51,331 bases of DNA from Cyclobacteriaceae bacterium (lineage in GTDB: Bacteria > Bacteroidota > Bacteroidia > Cytophagales > Cyclobacteriaceae). The notes beneath the pieces are model-generated. The model was given only the letters and a program-made list of their open reading frames with translations, did not search any database and was not told the DNA's origin. Numbering within the stretch: the stretch's first letter is position 1; each line of letters begins with the position of its first letter. Positions 8,970 to 16,606 of this stretch are shown here, piece after piece. The position numbers were made by a program, and so were the translations under genes. Location of the stretch: positions 1 through 51,331 of the forward strand of contig BQJT01000005.1 in the NCBI GenBank assembly GCA_021604845.1. Direction: 5' to 3'.

Positions 8970-9188
8970 ATGGTAAAAACAAGATCAAGAGATACCAACG
9001 AACGGGCAAAACAAATACTCGACATTGCTACCGGTGAGGCAGAGGACAAAGAGTCTAAGTCCAAAAAGAACCCCAAAGGCCGTGCCGGTGGATTAAAGGG
9101 AGGCAAAGCGAGGGCCAAAAAATTAACCGCCAATGAACGTAGCGAGATTGCAAGAAAAGCTGCCAAGAAAAGATGGGGTACTAATTAA
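8970..9188 (+). CDS. Small basic protein with GGxKGGKARAKKL motif, function unknown
   Basis: A 72-residue, very lysine/arginine-rich protein. The second half (GRAGGLKGGKARAKKLTANE and then RSEIARKAAKKRW) is a recognisable motif found in short bacterial proteins often auto-annotated as histone H1-like or nucleic-acid binding; no biochemical role is known to me. The frame is open further upstream, but the ATG at 8970 is chosen because conserved-looking sequence begins there and upstream codons run across the transposon end. It is the first gene inside the left end and its stop overlaps that of the convergent ImmA/IrrE gene by 8 bp. A role in binding DNA or RNA is inferred from charge only. Confidence 0.7.
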   Translation: MVKTRSRDTNERAKQILDIATGEAEDKESKSKKNPKGRAGGLKGGKARAKKLTANERSEIARKAAKKRWGTN

Positions 9189-10254
9189 GAGAAATCATTC
9201 CCTTTCTAGGTAGGTTAAACCAATCAATAAAGTCACTTTTTGTTATACCTCCTATTTCTTCTGCAATTTCTTCATAGCTTAACCCTAGTTCGCTTTTATG
9301 ATATTCTATAATCCTATTCATTAAGATTGGGTAATCAATTGATATAGGTGTCTTTTCTTTCTTTCTTTCACCATAACGACTTAGCTCAATAAACAATGTT
9401 TTAGCTTTTGATTCAGCTATAATCTTCAGCTGTTTTGCTCTCATTATCAGGGATGATTTAGAAACCTTCCAGTAAAGCTTTAGATTGGTCAAATTAGAGT
9501 AGGTAAATGGATTAAAGGTGTATTTTGCTGTAACTTCAGGTACAAGAAATGCTCCCGAAAACCAATCAGCTTCTTTCTCAACAGATTTCAAATCTTCAAA
9601 TTTATCATAGAACTCAGGATCACCAGAAAAAGGGATGTGCATAATTAAGTGTCCAATCTCATGAAATATAGTATGAATAATATGGTCATTGGACATGTTG
9701 CAATTTACAACTATCATTGGCATGTTGATGTCTGTGTCAATTGTCATACCGGAGAATTTATCTGAATCCACATCAAAGTATATGATTGGTATTCCAAGTT
9801 TCTCTACTAAGGAAATAGGTTTTTCAATTGGGTTATCATCAAGGTTCAGGAATAACCTAAAGGATTTGGCAATATCTTCGGGGCTGGTATTTTCCGTAAC
9901 TGGAATTTTTGGTAGCTCTCGAAAATAGATATCAACCGAGTCCAAAAATTCGATATACATTTCCCTCATTATGTCAATTTTAGCCTCAAGAGGGACTATC
10001 TTTTTCGCAGGTAGCGCATGGCGCTTTCTATAAAAGAATTTACTTATGCGCGAAGTTGATCCGCTCTTTTTAAAATATGCTACAGGAAATCTTAGGGCAG
10101 ATGCGATTTGAAAAACAACATCATCCTTTAGCTCAACCTTTCCATTCTCGATGAAGTTTAAAGTTGAGTGAGGCAAGTTTATCATTTTAGCCAATTCGGT
10201 CTGGGTAACACCCCTAACGTTCCTTGCCTTGGCAATCCTATGAAAGTGGTACAT
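9181..10254 (-). CDS. XRE-family regulator fused to ImmA/IrrE (COG2856) metallopeptidase
   Basis: A 357-residue two-domain protein. Residues 1-65 are a helix-turn-helix of the XRE type (VTQTELAKMINLPHSTLNFIENGKVEL). Residues about 120-245 are the COG2856 zinc peptidase, with HEIGH (His198, Glu199, His202) and the third-ligand region KEADWFSGAFLVPE. The C-terminal 60 residues hold a second possible helix-turn-helix (LSYEEIAEEIGGITKSDFIDW). ImmA cleaves the repressor of ICEBs1 and IrrE cleaves a repressor in Deinococcus; fused XRE-COG2856 proteins are also predicted antitoxins. It is 13 bp downstream of the 10268-10894 gene and shares its promoter. The fusion of DNA binding and protease suggests a self-contained switch (inference). 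Confidence 0.88.
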   Translation of the reverse strand: MYHFHRIAKARNVRGVTQTELAKMINLPHSTLNFIENGKVELKDDVVFQIASALRFPVAYFKKSGSTSRISKFFYRKRHALPAKKIVPLEAKIDIMREMYIEFLDSVDIYFRELPKIPVTENTSPEDIAKSFRLFLNLDDNPIEKPISLVEKLGIPIIYFDVDSDKFSGMTIDTDINMPMIVVNCNMSNDHIIHTIFHEIGHLIMHIPFSGDPEFYDKFEDLKSVEKEADWFSGAFLVPEVTAKYTFNPFTYSNLTNLKLYWKVSKSSLIMRAKQLKIIAESKAKTLFIELSRYGERKKEKTPISIDYPILMNRIIEYHKSELGLSYEEIAEEIGGITKSDFIDWFNLPRKGMISLN

Positions 10255-10267
10255 GCAATAGATCTAC

Positions 10268-10894
10268 TTACTCGGCTTTCTTCTGTGGTTTTTGTGTTTT
10301 CCTTAGTTTGCCGGTAACGGTAATTTCATCCGGTATAACTACAGGTGGAGTTATAGGGCGGACCTCAACCTTATCATCACTGATCATTTTTTCCCCAAGC
10401 TCTGTTAAGTCGCTAATCCAACAAGGTTCGTTTAAGGACTGCATCTCAACTAAATTGCATCCTAATATCTCATCCCAATTTTTGTTGACCCTAAAGCCAG
10501 CATAAAGCACTGTAATTGTGTCATCATCAAATTTAAGGCTCATGGTGTTCATATCTCGGACATGTTTGGTTACTATGTTGTCCGGCATATATTTGTTGTT
10601 AAGTTTCTTGAAATATATTCTCACATGTTTATCCAATATCAAGAAAGGCCTCCCGCAGTCATCTTTGTCCATCAAGTCAGAGAAGCTTTTTCTCAAAAGT
10701 CCTACTGCATACCAATTCATGTGGTGTGCCCACCAACCTCTACCTCTAAAATGTGGCGGTGTAGCATCTTGTTTGGTTAAATCAAATGCCTGATGAAAAG
10801 TTGGCTCGATGTTTATCCCTTTTGTTATGTAAAGTGACTCTAATCTATTTTGCCTTATTGATTTCCCCTCGTCAATCCCATATAAAAAATTCAT
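10268..10894 (-). CDS. Unknown protein, operon partner of the ImmA/IrrE regulator
   Basis: No family recognised. With the ATG at 10894 the protein has 208 residues; an earlier in-frame start at 11017 would add 41 AT-rich codons but lies upstream of a consensus promoter (10922-10952), so it is rejected. The protein looks soluble: aromatic-rich middle (FRGRGWWAHHMNWYAVGLL), then alternating strands (KHVRIYFKKL, MSLKFDDDTITVLYAGFRV, NWDEILGCNLVEM) and a lysine-rich tail (KLRKTQKPQKKAE). It has no signal peptide or membrane segment. Because fused XRE-COG2856 proteins are usually encoded next to their target or toxin, this could be the toxin or substrate, but nothing in the sequence proves it. Confidence 0.75.
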   Translation of the reverse strand: MNFLYGIDEGKSIRQNRLESLYITKGINIEPTFHQAFDLTKQDATPPHFRGRGWWAHHMNWYAVGLLRKSFSDLMDKDDCGRPFLILDKHVRIYFKKLNNKYMPDNIVTKHVRDMNTMSLKFDDDTITVLYAGFRVNKNWDEILGCNLVEMQSLNEPCWISDLTELGEKMISDDKVEVRPITPPVVIPDEITVTGKLRKTQKPQKKAE

Positions 10895-10921
10895 CTTATC
10901 AAAAAAGTTAGTTAAAACAAT

Positions 10922-10952
10922 CAAATATACGCATCCTCTTTGACCTACCAAA
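10922..10952 (-). promoter_or_regulatory. Consensus Bacteroidota promoter for the transposon passenger operon
   Basis: On the minus strand the site reads TTTG, exactly 19 bp, then TATATTTG, an exact match to the -33/-7 pattern described for Bacteroidota (TTTG-N19-TAnnTTTG). The -7 box is 10922-10929 and the -33 TTTG is 10949-10952, itself the end of another TATATTTG. Transcription would begin about 20 bp before the ATG at 10894, which supports that start codon. Confidence 0.72.
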
Positions 10953-11069
10953 TATATTTCGAATTTATTGTAAAATAAAATTTTAAATTGTTGTATAATT
11001 ATGGACTCTATACCCAATTAAATTGATATTAATGCTTGACATGAGACAAATATCACTTACCTTTATCTT

Positions 11070-11891
11070 ATGAATAGGCTGTCTATCGAAAAGCGTACTC
11101 AAATCATCAACTTGCTGGTTGAAGGAAATTCCCTCAGAATAACTTCCAGAATTACTGGAACCTCAATCAACACCGTTTATAAATTGTTAGTTGATGTTGG
11201 CAAAGCCTGTATGGAGTTCCATGATAGCCATGTTATTGAAGTCCCGTCAAAAAAGATTCAATGTGATGAAATTTGGTCATTCTGCTATGCGAAAGAAAAA
11301 AACGTACCCAGTGAATTAAAAGGTACTGGGAGGGCCGGAGATGTCTGGACTTGGACGGCAATTGATTCAGATACGAAATTAATAGTTTCTTGGTATGTTG
11401 GTAGCAGGGATGCATATTCAGCGAACGTGTTCATGAAGGATGTTGCGTCAAGGGTGGCTAACAGGGTTCAACTAACCACCGATGGACTCAATGCTTATTT
11501 GGAGGCCGTTTGGGATGCATTTGATGGGTTCGTGGACTATGCGCAACTGGTTAAGATATACGGTGAATCAGATACGGAAAAGCGCTATTCTCCTGCTGAA
11601 TGCATAGGAACTAAGAAAAGGACTGTAGTTGGTAACCCTGATAAAAAGGATGTAATTACCAGTTACGTTGAACGACAGAATTTAACTATGCGTATGCACA
11701 TGAGAAGGTTTACCAGATTAACCAACGGGTTCTCTAAGAAGATCGAAAATCACTGCTATGCGTTTGCCCTGCATTTCGTTTACTACAATTGGGTGAAAAC
11801 TCATAAAACCTTAAGAGTAACACCGGCAATGGAAGCAGGTTTGACCAAGAATTTTATGGATATTGAGGATATGGTTAAATTATCAGATTGA
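11070..11891 (+). CDS. IS1-family transposase, single open frame
   Basis: A 273-residue DDE transposase. Residues 1-45 are a helix-turn-helix (RTQIINLLVEGNSLRITSRI, then GTSINTVYKLLVDVGKAC). The catalytic domain shows IS1-type landmarks: first Asp in QCDEIWSFCYAKEK, second Asp in QLTTDGLNAYLEAV, and the Glu in SYVERQNLTMRMHMRRFTR, followed by LTNGFSKK, as in E. coli InsB. Unlike classic IS1 there is no InsA/InsB' frameshift; a single ORF is typical of the longer ISMhu11-type elements. TTG-N19-TACCTTTA (11036-11065) ends 5 bp before the ATG, which would give a nearly leaderless message. It converges with the coiled-coil gene, stop to stop, with 1 bp between. Confidence 0.92.
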   Translation: MNRLSIEKRTQIINLLVEGNSLRITSRITGTSINTVYKLLVDVGKACMEFHDSHVIEVPSKKIQCDEIWSFCYAKEKNVPSELKGTGRAGDVWTWTAIDSDTKLIVSWYVGSRDAYSANVFMKDVASRVANRVQLTTDGLNAYLEAVWDAFDGFVDYAQLVKIYGESDTEKRYSPAECIGTKKRTVVGNPDKKDVITSYVERQNLTMRMHMRRFTRLTNGFSKKIENHCYAFALHFVYYNWVKTHKTLRVTPAMEAGLTKNFMDIEDMVKLSD

Positions 11892-11892
11892 A

Positions 11893-12114
11893 TTAAGCCC
11901 CCTGATCCATTCTATGAACCTGGTTGACCAAAGCATCTTGCGTCTCCCTGATAGCATGTATGTCTACCGCCAACGATGAAAGCTCTGAGTCAACTTTATT
12001 AATACTGTCCTGAATAGGCTTTAACTTTGCGTCAAGTTTCTTATCTAATTGACCGTTTAATTTTTGATCCATTAGATCGCCGATTCGACGTAGATCATCG
12101 GAAGTGAGTGCCAT
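11893..12114 (-). CDS. Small coiled-coil protein at the right end of the transposon
   Basis: A 73-residue protein, helical throughout, with heptad-like spacing: LRRIGDLMDQKLNGQLDKKL then SINKVDSELSSLAVDIHAI. No family recognised; it resembles small coiled-coil proteins that self-associate. It has an ATG start, its stop is 1 bp from the transposase stop, and it lies fully inside the transposon (right end at 12274). The minus-strand sequence TATATTTA upstream (about 12135) resembles a -7 box with one mismatch. A helper role in transposition or a passenger role are both possible; sequence does not decide. Confidence 0.65.
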   Translation of the reverse strand: MALTSDDLRRIGDLMDQKLNGQLDKKLDAKLKPIQDSINKVDSELSSLAVDIHAIRETQDALVNQVHRMDQGA

Positions 12115-12259
12115 CGTGAAAGGTTGAAAGGTTTATTAAATATACGAAAAATGTAATCTGTTAGTGTTCATTTTTATATTATTTACGGAAAAGTTCTGTT
12201 TTTAATCCTATTTAGATCTTGTGTGAAAAAGGTATATAGTAACCCTTAATAATTATTTC

Positions 12260-12274
12260 AACTGAGACACTACC
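12260..12274 (-). repeat. Right terminal inverted repeat of the IS1-family element
   Basis: Reads AACTGAGACACTACC on the plus strand, the exact reverse complement of the left repeat at 8894-8908. The flanking 8 bp (GAAAGGTT) match the left flank GGAAAGTT at 6 of 8 positions. Confidence 0.88.
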
Positions 12275-12443
12275 GAAAGGTTAAAGAATTTTTTAATACG
12301 GCTATGTTGATCATGCAATCACTCTAAATCGGAGGCAAAAAGATAAGGCAAGGTTACATGATTATTTGATTCGTAGATTTAGGTCTTAGATTTTGAATAA
12401 AATTAGATTTTAGATCTTAGATTTATGATCTTTGATTTTTGAT
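12275..12443. other. Intergenic region between transposon and dnaE, low-complexity 3' half
   Basis: With 12115-12274 this makes a 329-bp stretch without a gene. The left part (12115-12274) is the end of the transposon. The right part from about 12373 is a degenerate AT-rich repeat built from TTAGATTTTAGATC-like units running up to the dnaE start. No clear TAnnTTTG promoter was found for dnaE here. Confidence 0.6.
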
Positions 12444-15400
12444 ATGCCTGTATTTTCACACCTCCACTGCCACACTCAATTTTCACTGCTCGACGGGGCT
12501 GCCAAGATCCCTGAAATGCTTAAAAAAGCCCAGGAAGACGGAATGCCAGCGGTTGCCCTTACTGACCATGGCAACATGTTTGGGGTATTTAAATTTGTCG
12601 CTGAAGCTAATAAATACAACGTAAAACCAATCGTTGGCTGTGAGTTTTACCTGGCACCTGACAGGCACAAAAAACAATTCAGCAAGGAACAACGTGACGA
12701 ACGCTACCATCAGTTAATGTTGGCTAAAAACGAGCAAGGTTATAAAAACTTATCCAAACTTTGTTCTCTGGGTTATATGGAAGGCCTCTACAGCAAATGG
12801 CCCAGAATAGACAAAGAGCTGATTTTGAAATATCACCAGGGATTAATTGCTACTACCTGTTGTCTTGGTGCTGAGGTACCACAGGCCATCATGCACAAAT
12901 CCGAGGAAGAAGCCGAGAAACTATTTAAATGGTGGCTGGATTTATTTGGTGAAGACTACTATGTGGAATTGCAGCGGCATGAGCTGAAAGAGCAACAACA
13001 GGTGAATGAAGTGCTTTTGAAATTTGCGAAAAAGTACCAGGTGAAAATCATCGCTACTAACGACAGTCATTATGTCGATCAGGAAGATGCGAACGCACAT
13101 GATATCCTACTTTGTGTAAACACCGGTGAGTTTCAAAGTAAGCCCGTATGGAAAGGAGAAGGATCAGGCTCCAGAGATTACCGTTTTGGATTTCCAAACG
13201 ACCAGTTTTTCTTTAAAACCCAGGCAGAAATGAGTGCGCTGTTCAAGGACCTTCCCGAAGCGCTGGACAATACCAACGAAATCATTGATAAGATCAATAC
13301 TCCGAAACTTACCCGTGATATTCTGTTGCCAAATTTTCCATTGCCCGCTGGATTCGATGATACGGACAGCTACTTAAGGTACGTGACTTATGAAGGGGCC
13401 CGGTCATCTAAACGATACGGCGAACTAACCGCATTAGTAGAAGAACGCATAGAGCATGAGCTGAATATAATTAAGACCATGGGATTTGCCGGCTATTTTC
13501 TAATAACCGCGGATCTAATTAAAGCCGGACGTGACCGCGGTGTCATGATCGGCCCCGGTCGGGGATCGGCAGCCGGTTCAGTAGTAGCCTATTGTACTGG
13601 TATTACCAACATTGATCCAATTAAATATTCTTTGCTGTTTGAGCGGTTCCTAAATCCGGAGAGAATTACCATGCCGGATATTGATACTGACTTCGACGAC
13701 GAGGGCCGGCAATTGGTGATCGACTATGTAGTGGACAAATATGGCAGAAACCAGGTTGCCCAGATCATTACCTATGGAACCATGGCGGCCAAACTGGCAA
13801 TCAGGGATGTGGCTCGGGTTACTGAATTGCCGTTGCCGGAAGCAATGGTGCTGGCTAAACTTGTTCCGGAGAGACCGGGGATTACCCTGTCAAAAGCTTA
13901 TGACGAAGTAGCTGAGTTAAAAGCCATTAAAAAGGGCAGCGACAATCGGGGGAAGGTTTTGAAAATGGCAGAAAAACTGGAAGGCTCTGTCCGTAATTCT
14001 GGTATACATGCTGCCGGAGTGATTATTGCCCCGGATGACCTTACAGAGTATATACCGGTTTGCACTTCCAAAGACTCCGACCTGCTGGTTACTCAGTTCG
14101 ATGGAAAAGTAATCGAGGCCGCGGGAATGTTAAAAATGGACTTCCTGGGACTCAAGACGCTTAGCATCATTAAGGACGCTATTAAGCTCATCCAAAAGAA
14201 AAGAAATATATCCATAGATATCGACGATATACCGCTGGATGACCAAAGTACTTTCAAATTATATCAGCGGGGCGATACCGTCGGCACCTTCCAGTTTGAA
14301 TCCCCTGGAATGAGAAAGTACCTTCAGGTGCTTAAACCTACAGATATCGAAGATTTAATCGCGATGAATGCGTTATACCGTCCGGGTCCAATGGAATTTA
14401 TTCCCAACTTCATCGACCGGAAACACGGTAAGGAAGCTGTAGAATACCCGCATGAACTACTGGAACCGATCCTTAAGAATACCTATGGTATTATGGTATA
14501 CCAGGAGCAAATCATGCAAACAGCCCAGATAATGGCTGGTTATTCACTTGGTCAGGCGGATTTATTGCGGCGGGCCATGGGTAAAAAGAAGATTGAGGAG
14601 ATGAATAAGCAGCGGACTATTTTTATCAAGGGCGCTGCGTCATTACACCAGATATCTAAAGAAAAAGCAGGGGAGGTATTCGATATAATGGAACGATTTG
14701 CTGCTTATGGTTTTAACCGAAGTCATTCAGCAGCCTATTCAATAGTTGCCTATCAAACCGCATATCTCAAAGCCCACTATCCCGCTGAGTATATGGCAAG
14801 CGTTTTGACGCATAACCAGAGCAACATTGAAAAGATCACCTTCTTTATGGATGAGTGCAAACGGCAGCATATTAAGGTCTTAGGCCCCAATATCAACGAA
14901 AGTGATTTGCATTTTGATGTAAACGATCAGGGTCAGATCCGATTCGGGTTGGGGGCCATTAAAGGCACCGGTGAGGCAGCTGTTGACGCCATTATTGCCG
15001 AACGTGACCAGTCAGGATCGTTCAAAGACATCTTTGACTTTGCCCAACGCGTCAACTTGCGGACGGTTAATAAGAAAACATTTGAAAGTCTGGCAATGGC
15101 GGGGGCATTCGACTGTTTCGAATCTTATCACAGGAGACAATATCTGGTAGCCGAAAACGGTGATTTAAGCCTGATTGAAAAACTGATACGTTTCGGCAAC
15201 CGGATCCAGGATGAACAAAATGCATCACAGGTATCTTTATTCGGAGGTGATAGCGGTGTAGATATACCCCTACCCAAGATACCAGAGAACGAGCCCTACT
15301 CGGAAATAGAAAAACTGAAAATTGAAAAAGAAGTGGTGGGGTTCTACATATCCGGGCACCCGCTGGATCAGTTTAGAATTGACATCAAACACTTTTGTAC

Positions 15401-15941
15401 CTGTACAGTTAACAATATTGAGAACCACAAGGGAGAAAAGATTTCGGTGGCAGGTATTGTTACCAAATTCAACGAAAGAATCAGTAAGAACGGCAGGCCA
15501 TTTGGTCTTTTCAGTATTGAAGATCTGGAAGATTCCCTTGATCTGGCCATGTTTGGTGAAGAATATTTAAAATTCAGGCATCTGCTGAGCCTGGGTAGCT
15601 TTGTCTTCATTGACGGGCAGGTATTGGAGCGATACAAGCAACCAGGTGTATGGGAATTGAAACCCTATAATATTCAGTTATTATCTGAGATCAGGGATAA
15701 ACTGAGTAAAGGAATAAGCATACAAGTGGACCTGCATATTCTGACAGAAGAACTTATTGACAAATTGGAAACCATTAGCAGTAATTTCCCAGGCCCCTGC
15801 CAGTTAAAGCTAAGTATAGCCGATCCACATGAAAATATTGAAGTTGAAGCACTCTCCAGAAAGTTTCAGGTAAAGCCTCAAAATGAGTTGATTACGGAAT
15901 TGGACCAGCTCGGAGATATTTCGTATAAAATTTTGAACTAA
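12444..15941 (+). CDS. dnaE: DNA polymerase III subunit alpha
   Basis: The replicative polymerase, 1165 residues from the ATG at 12444 (a TTG at 12432 is in frame but adds only four residues). Domains in order: PHP domain from residue 2 with FSHLHCHTQFSLLDG, ALTDHGNMFG, GCEFY, TTCCLGAE and NDSHYVD, suggesting a largely intact PHP metal site; palm with GPGRGSAAGSVVAY and the catalytic PDIDTDFDDEGR (Asp412, Asp414), third Asp566 in KMDFLGLKT; fingers with RPGPMEFIPNFI; helix-hairpin-helix region; and an OB fold (about 1000-1090). No intein or frameshift is seen. The transposon lies 170 bp upstream, so expression might be affected by the insertion. Confidence 0.97.
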   Translation: MPVFSHLHCHTQFSLLDGAAKIPEMLKKAQEDGMPAVALTDHGNMFGVFKFVAEANKYNVKPIVGCEFYLAPDRHKKQFSKEQRDERYHQLMLAKNEQGYKNLSKLCSLGYMEGLYSKWPRIDKELILKYHQGLIATTCCLGAEVPQAIMHKSEEEAEKLFKWWLDLFGEDYYVELQRHELKEQQQVNEVLLKFAKKYQVKIIATNDSHYVDQEDANAHDILLCVNTGEFQSKPVWKGEGSGSRDYRFGFPNDQFFFKTQAEMSALFKDLPEALDNTNEIIDKINTPKLTRDILLPNFPLPAGFDDTDSYLRYVTYEGARSSKRYGELTALVEERIEHELNIIKTMGFAGYFLITADLIKAGRDRGVMIGPGRGSAAGSVVAYCTGITNIDPIKYSLLFERFLNPERITMPDIDTDFDDEGRQLVIDYVVDKYGRNQVAQIITYGTMAAKLAIRDVARVTELPLPEAMVLAKLVPERPGITLSKAYDEVAELKAIKKGSDNRGKVLKMAEKLEGSVRNSGIHAAGVIIAPDDLTEYIPVCTSKDSDLLVTQFDGKVIEAAGMLKMDFLGLKTLSIIKDAIKLIQKKRNISIDIDDIPLDDQSTFKLYQRGDTVGTFQFESPGMRKYLQVLKPTDIEDLIAMNALYRPGPMEFIPNFIDRKHGKEAVEYPHELLEPILKNTYGIMVYQEQIMQTAQIMAGYSLGQADLLRRAMGKKKIEEMNKQRTIFIKGAASLHQISKEKAGEVFDIMERFAAYGFNRSHSAAYSIVAYQTAYLKAHYPAEYMASVLTHNQSNIEKITFFMDECKRQHIKVLGPNINESDLHFDVNDQGQIRFGLGAIKGTGEAAVDAIIAERDQSGSFKDIFDFAQRVNLRTVNKKTFESLAMAGAFDCFESYHRRQYLVAENGDLSLIEKLIRFGNRIQDEQNASQVSLFGGDSGVDIPLPKIPENEPYSEIEKLKIEKEVVGFYISGHPLDQFRIDIKHFCTCTVNNIENHKGEKISVAGIVTKFNERISKNGRPFGLFSIEDLEDSLDLAMFGEEYLKFRHLLSLGSFVFIDGQVLERYKQPGVWELKPYNIQLLSEIRDKLSKGISIQVDLHILTEELIDKLETISSNFPGPCQLKLSIADPHENIEVEALSRKFQVKPQNELITELDQLGDISYKILN

Positions 15942-15974
15942 TCGGTCAAAATTACGGTTCTGCTGACAGTATGG

Positions 15975-15986
15975 CACTATATAGTG
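15975..15986. promoter_or_regulatory. Perfect 12-bp palindrome upstream of trxA
   Basis: CACTATATAGTG, a perfect palindrome in the dnaE-trxA gap, about 63 bp upstream of the likely trxA -7 box. It could be an operator or chance AT-rich symmetry; two TGACAG(C)AT-like direct repeats flank it (about 15964 and 16014). Confidence 0.3.
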
Positions 15987-16048
15987 TCGCATCACTAACA
16001 ATGCAACGATATTTGACAGCATATACAATAGTCGACTGGAAATTGCAT

Positions 16049-16056
16049 TATATTTG
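16049..16056 (+). promoter_or_regulatory. Probable -7 box for trxA
   Basis: TATATTTG matches TAnnTTTG and lies 45 bp before the trxA ATG. No TTTG occurs 19 bp upstream; the nearest (16012-16015) is 33 bp away, so only the -7 half is supported. Confidence 0.42.
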
Positions 16057-16101
16057 CAGTGAGTTAGTTGGGAATAAAAGAACAATTAAATAATAGTAAT
16101 T

Positions 16102-16434
16102 ATGTCTAAAACAGTAGAGATAACGGATGCGAACTTTGAACAAATTATCGCATCAGACAAACCGGTATTAGTAGATTTCTGGGCTGAATGGTGCGGACCC
16201 TGTAAAATGATCGGTCCGGTGGTAGAAGAACTAGCTTCTGAATACGACGGAAAAGCAATTGTAGGTAAAGTGGATGTAGATAGCAACCCAGCAGTATCTG
16301 CGAAATTTGGTATTCGAAGTATCCCCACTCTTTTAGTTTTTAAAGGAGGAGAAGTGGTAGATAAGCAAATCGGAGCAGTCCCAAAAAGTGTACTTTCACA
16401 GAAATTAGATGCCCAGGTTGTGGCTTCGGTATAA
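16102..16434 (+). CDS. trxA: Thioredoxin
   Basis: A 110-residue cytosolic thioredoxin that reduces protein disulfides using electrons from thioredoxin reductase. The active site is WAEWCGPCKM with Cys31 and Cys34. DKPVLVDFWAEWCGPC, the GKVDVDSNPAVSAKFGIRSI stretch and the cis-proline region SIPTLLVFKGGEVV all match canonical TrxA. There is no signal peptide. It has its own apparent -7 box at 16049 and a strong hairpin terminator at 16456, so it is probably monocistronic. Confidence 0.96.
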   Translation: MSKTVEITDANFEQIIASDKPVLVDFWAEWCGPCKMIGPVVEELASEYDGKAIVGKVDVDSNPAVSAKFGIRSIPTLLVFKGGEVVDKQIGAVPKSVLSQKLDAQVVASV

Positions 16435-16455
16435 AATAGTTTTAATTTAAAAGTT

Positions 16456-16489
16456 AAAGGTCCCGCATTCAGATGTGGGACCTTTTTTT
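16456..16489 (+). terminator. Intrinsic terminator after trxA
   Basis: An 11-bp stem, AGGTCCCGCAT / ATGTGGGACCT with one G-T pair, a 4-nt loop TCAG, then seven T. It lies 22 bp after the trxA stop. Clear rho-independent terminator. Confidence 0.92.
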
Positions 16490-16537
16490 GTGCAATAGCT
16501 ACCGTCTGTTTTAGGATTGATAATAATAGCCGGGTTT

Positions 16538-16588
16538 ATGTTATATTTTTATAAATTCGGATTGAAAAGGGTACCCAAAATATAACAT
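16538..16588. repeat. 12-bp inverted repeat upstream of the DUF1059 gene
   Basis: ATGTTATATTTT (16538-16549) and its exact complement AAAATATAACAT (16577-16588) are separated by 27 bp that contain the palindrome GGGTACCC (16569-16576). The right arm ends 18 bp before the ATG at 16607. It could be a two-site operator or a 5'-leader hairpin. Confidence 0.6.
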
Positions 16589-16606
16589 TAACGCGCAGCA
16601 ACGGAT

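Larger units (their letters stand above)
8894..12274. mobile_element. IS1-family transposon (ISMhu11-like) with passenger genes
   Basis: A 3381-bp element bounded by 15-bp perfect inverted repeats GGTAGTGTCTCAGTT. It carries a single-frame IS1-type transposase (11070-11891, +) plus four other genes: a 72-residue basic protein (+), an XRE-ImmA/IrrE peptidase and its upstream partner (both -), and a coiled-coil protein (-). It is inserted between rsmG and dnaE. The 8 bp outside each end read GGAAAGTT (left) and GAAAGGTT (right), 6 of 8 identical, a possible decayed target duplication. From memory, the ISMhu11 group of IS1 includes elements longer than the 0.7-1.2 kb of classic IS1, which fits. 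Intact transposase and perfect ends suggest it may still move; this is inference. Confidence 0.85.

Noticed and set aside
10895-11017. Upstream extension of the 208-residue passenger protein to a start at 11017
   Set aside because: The extension crosses an exact consensus promoter and is AT-rich filler; the ATG at 10894 fits the predicted transcript.
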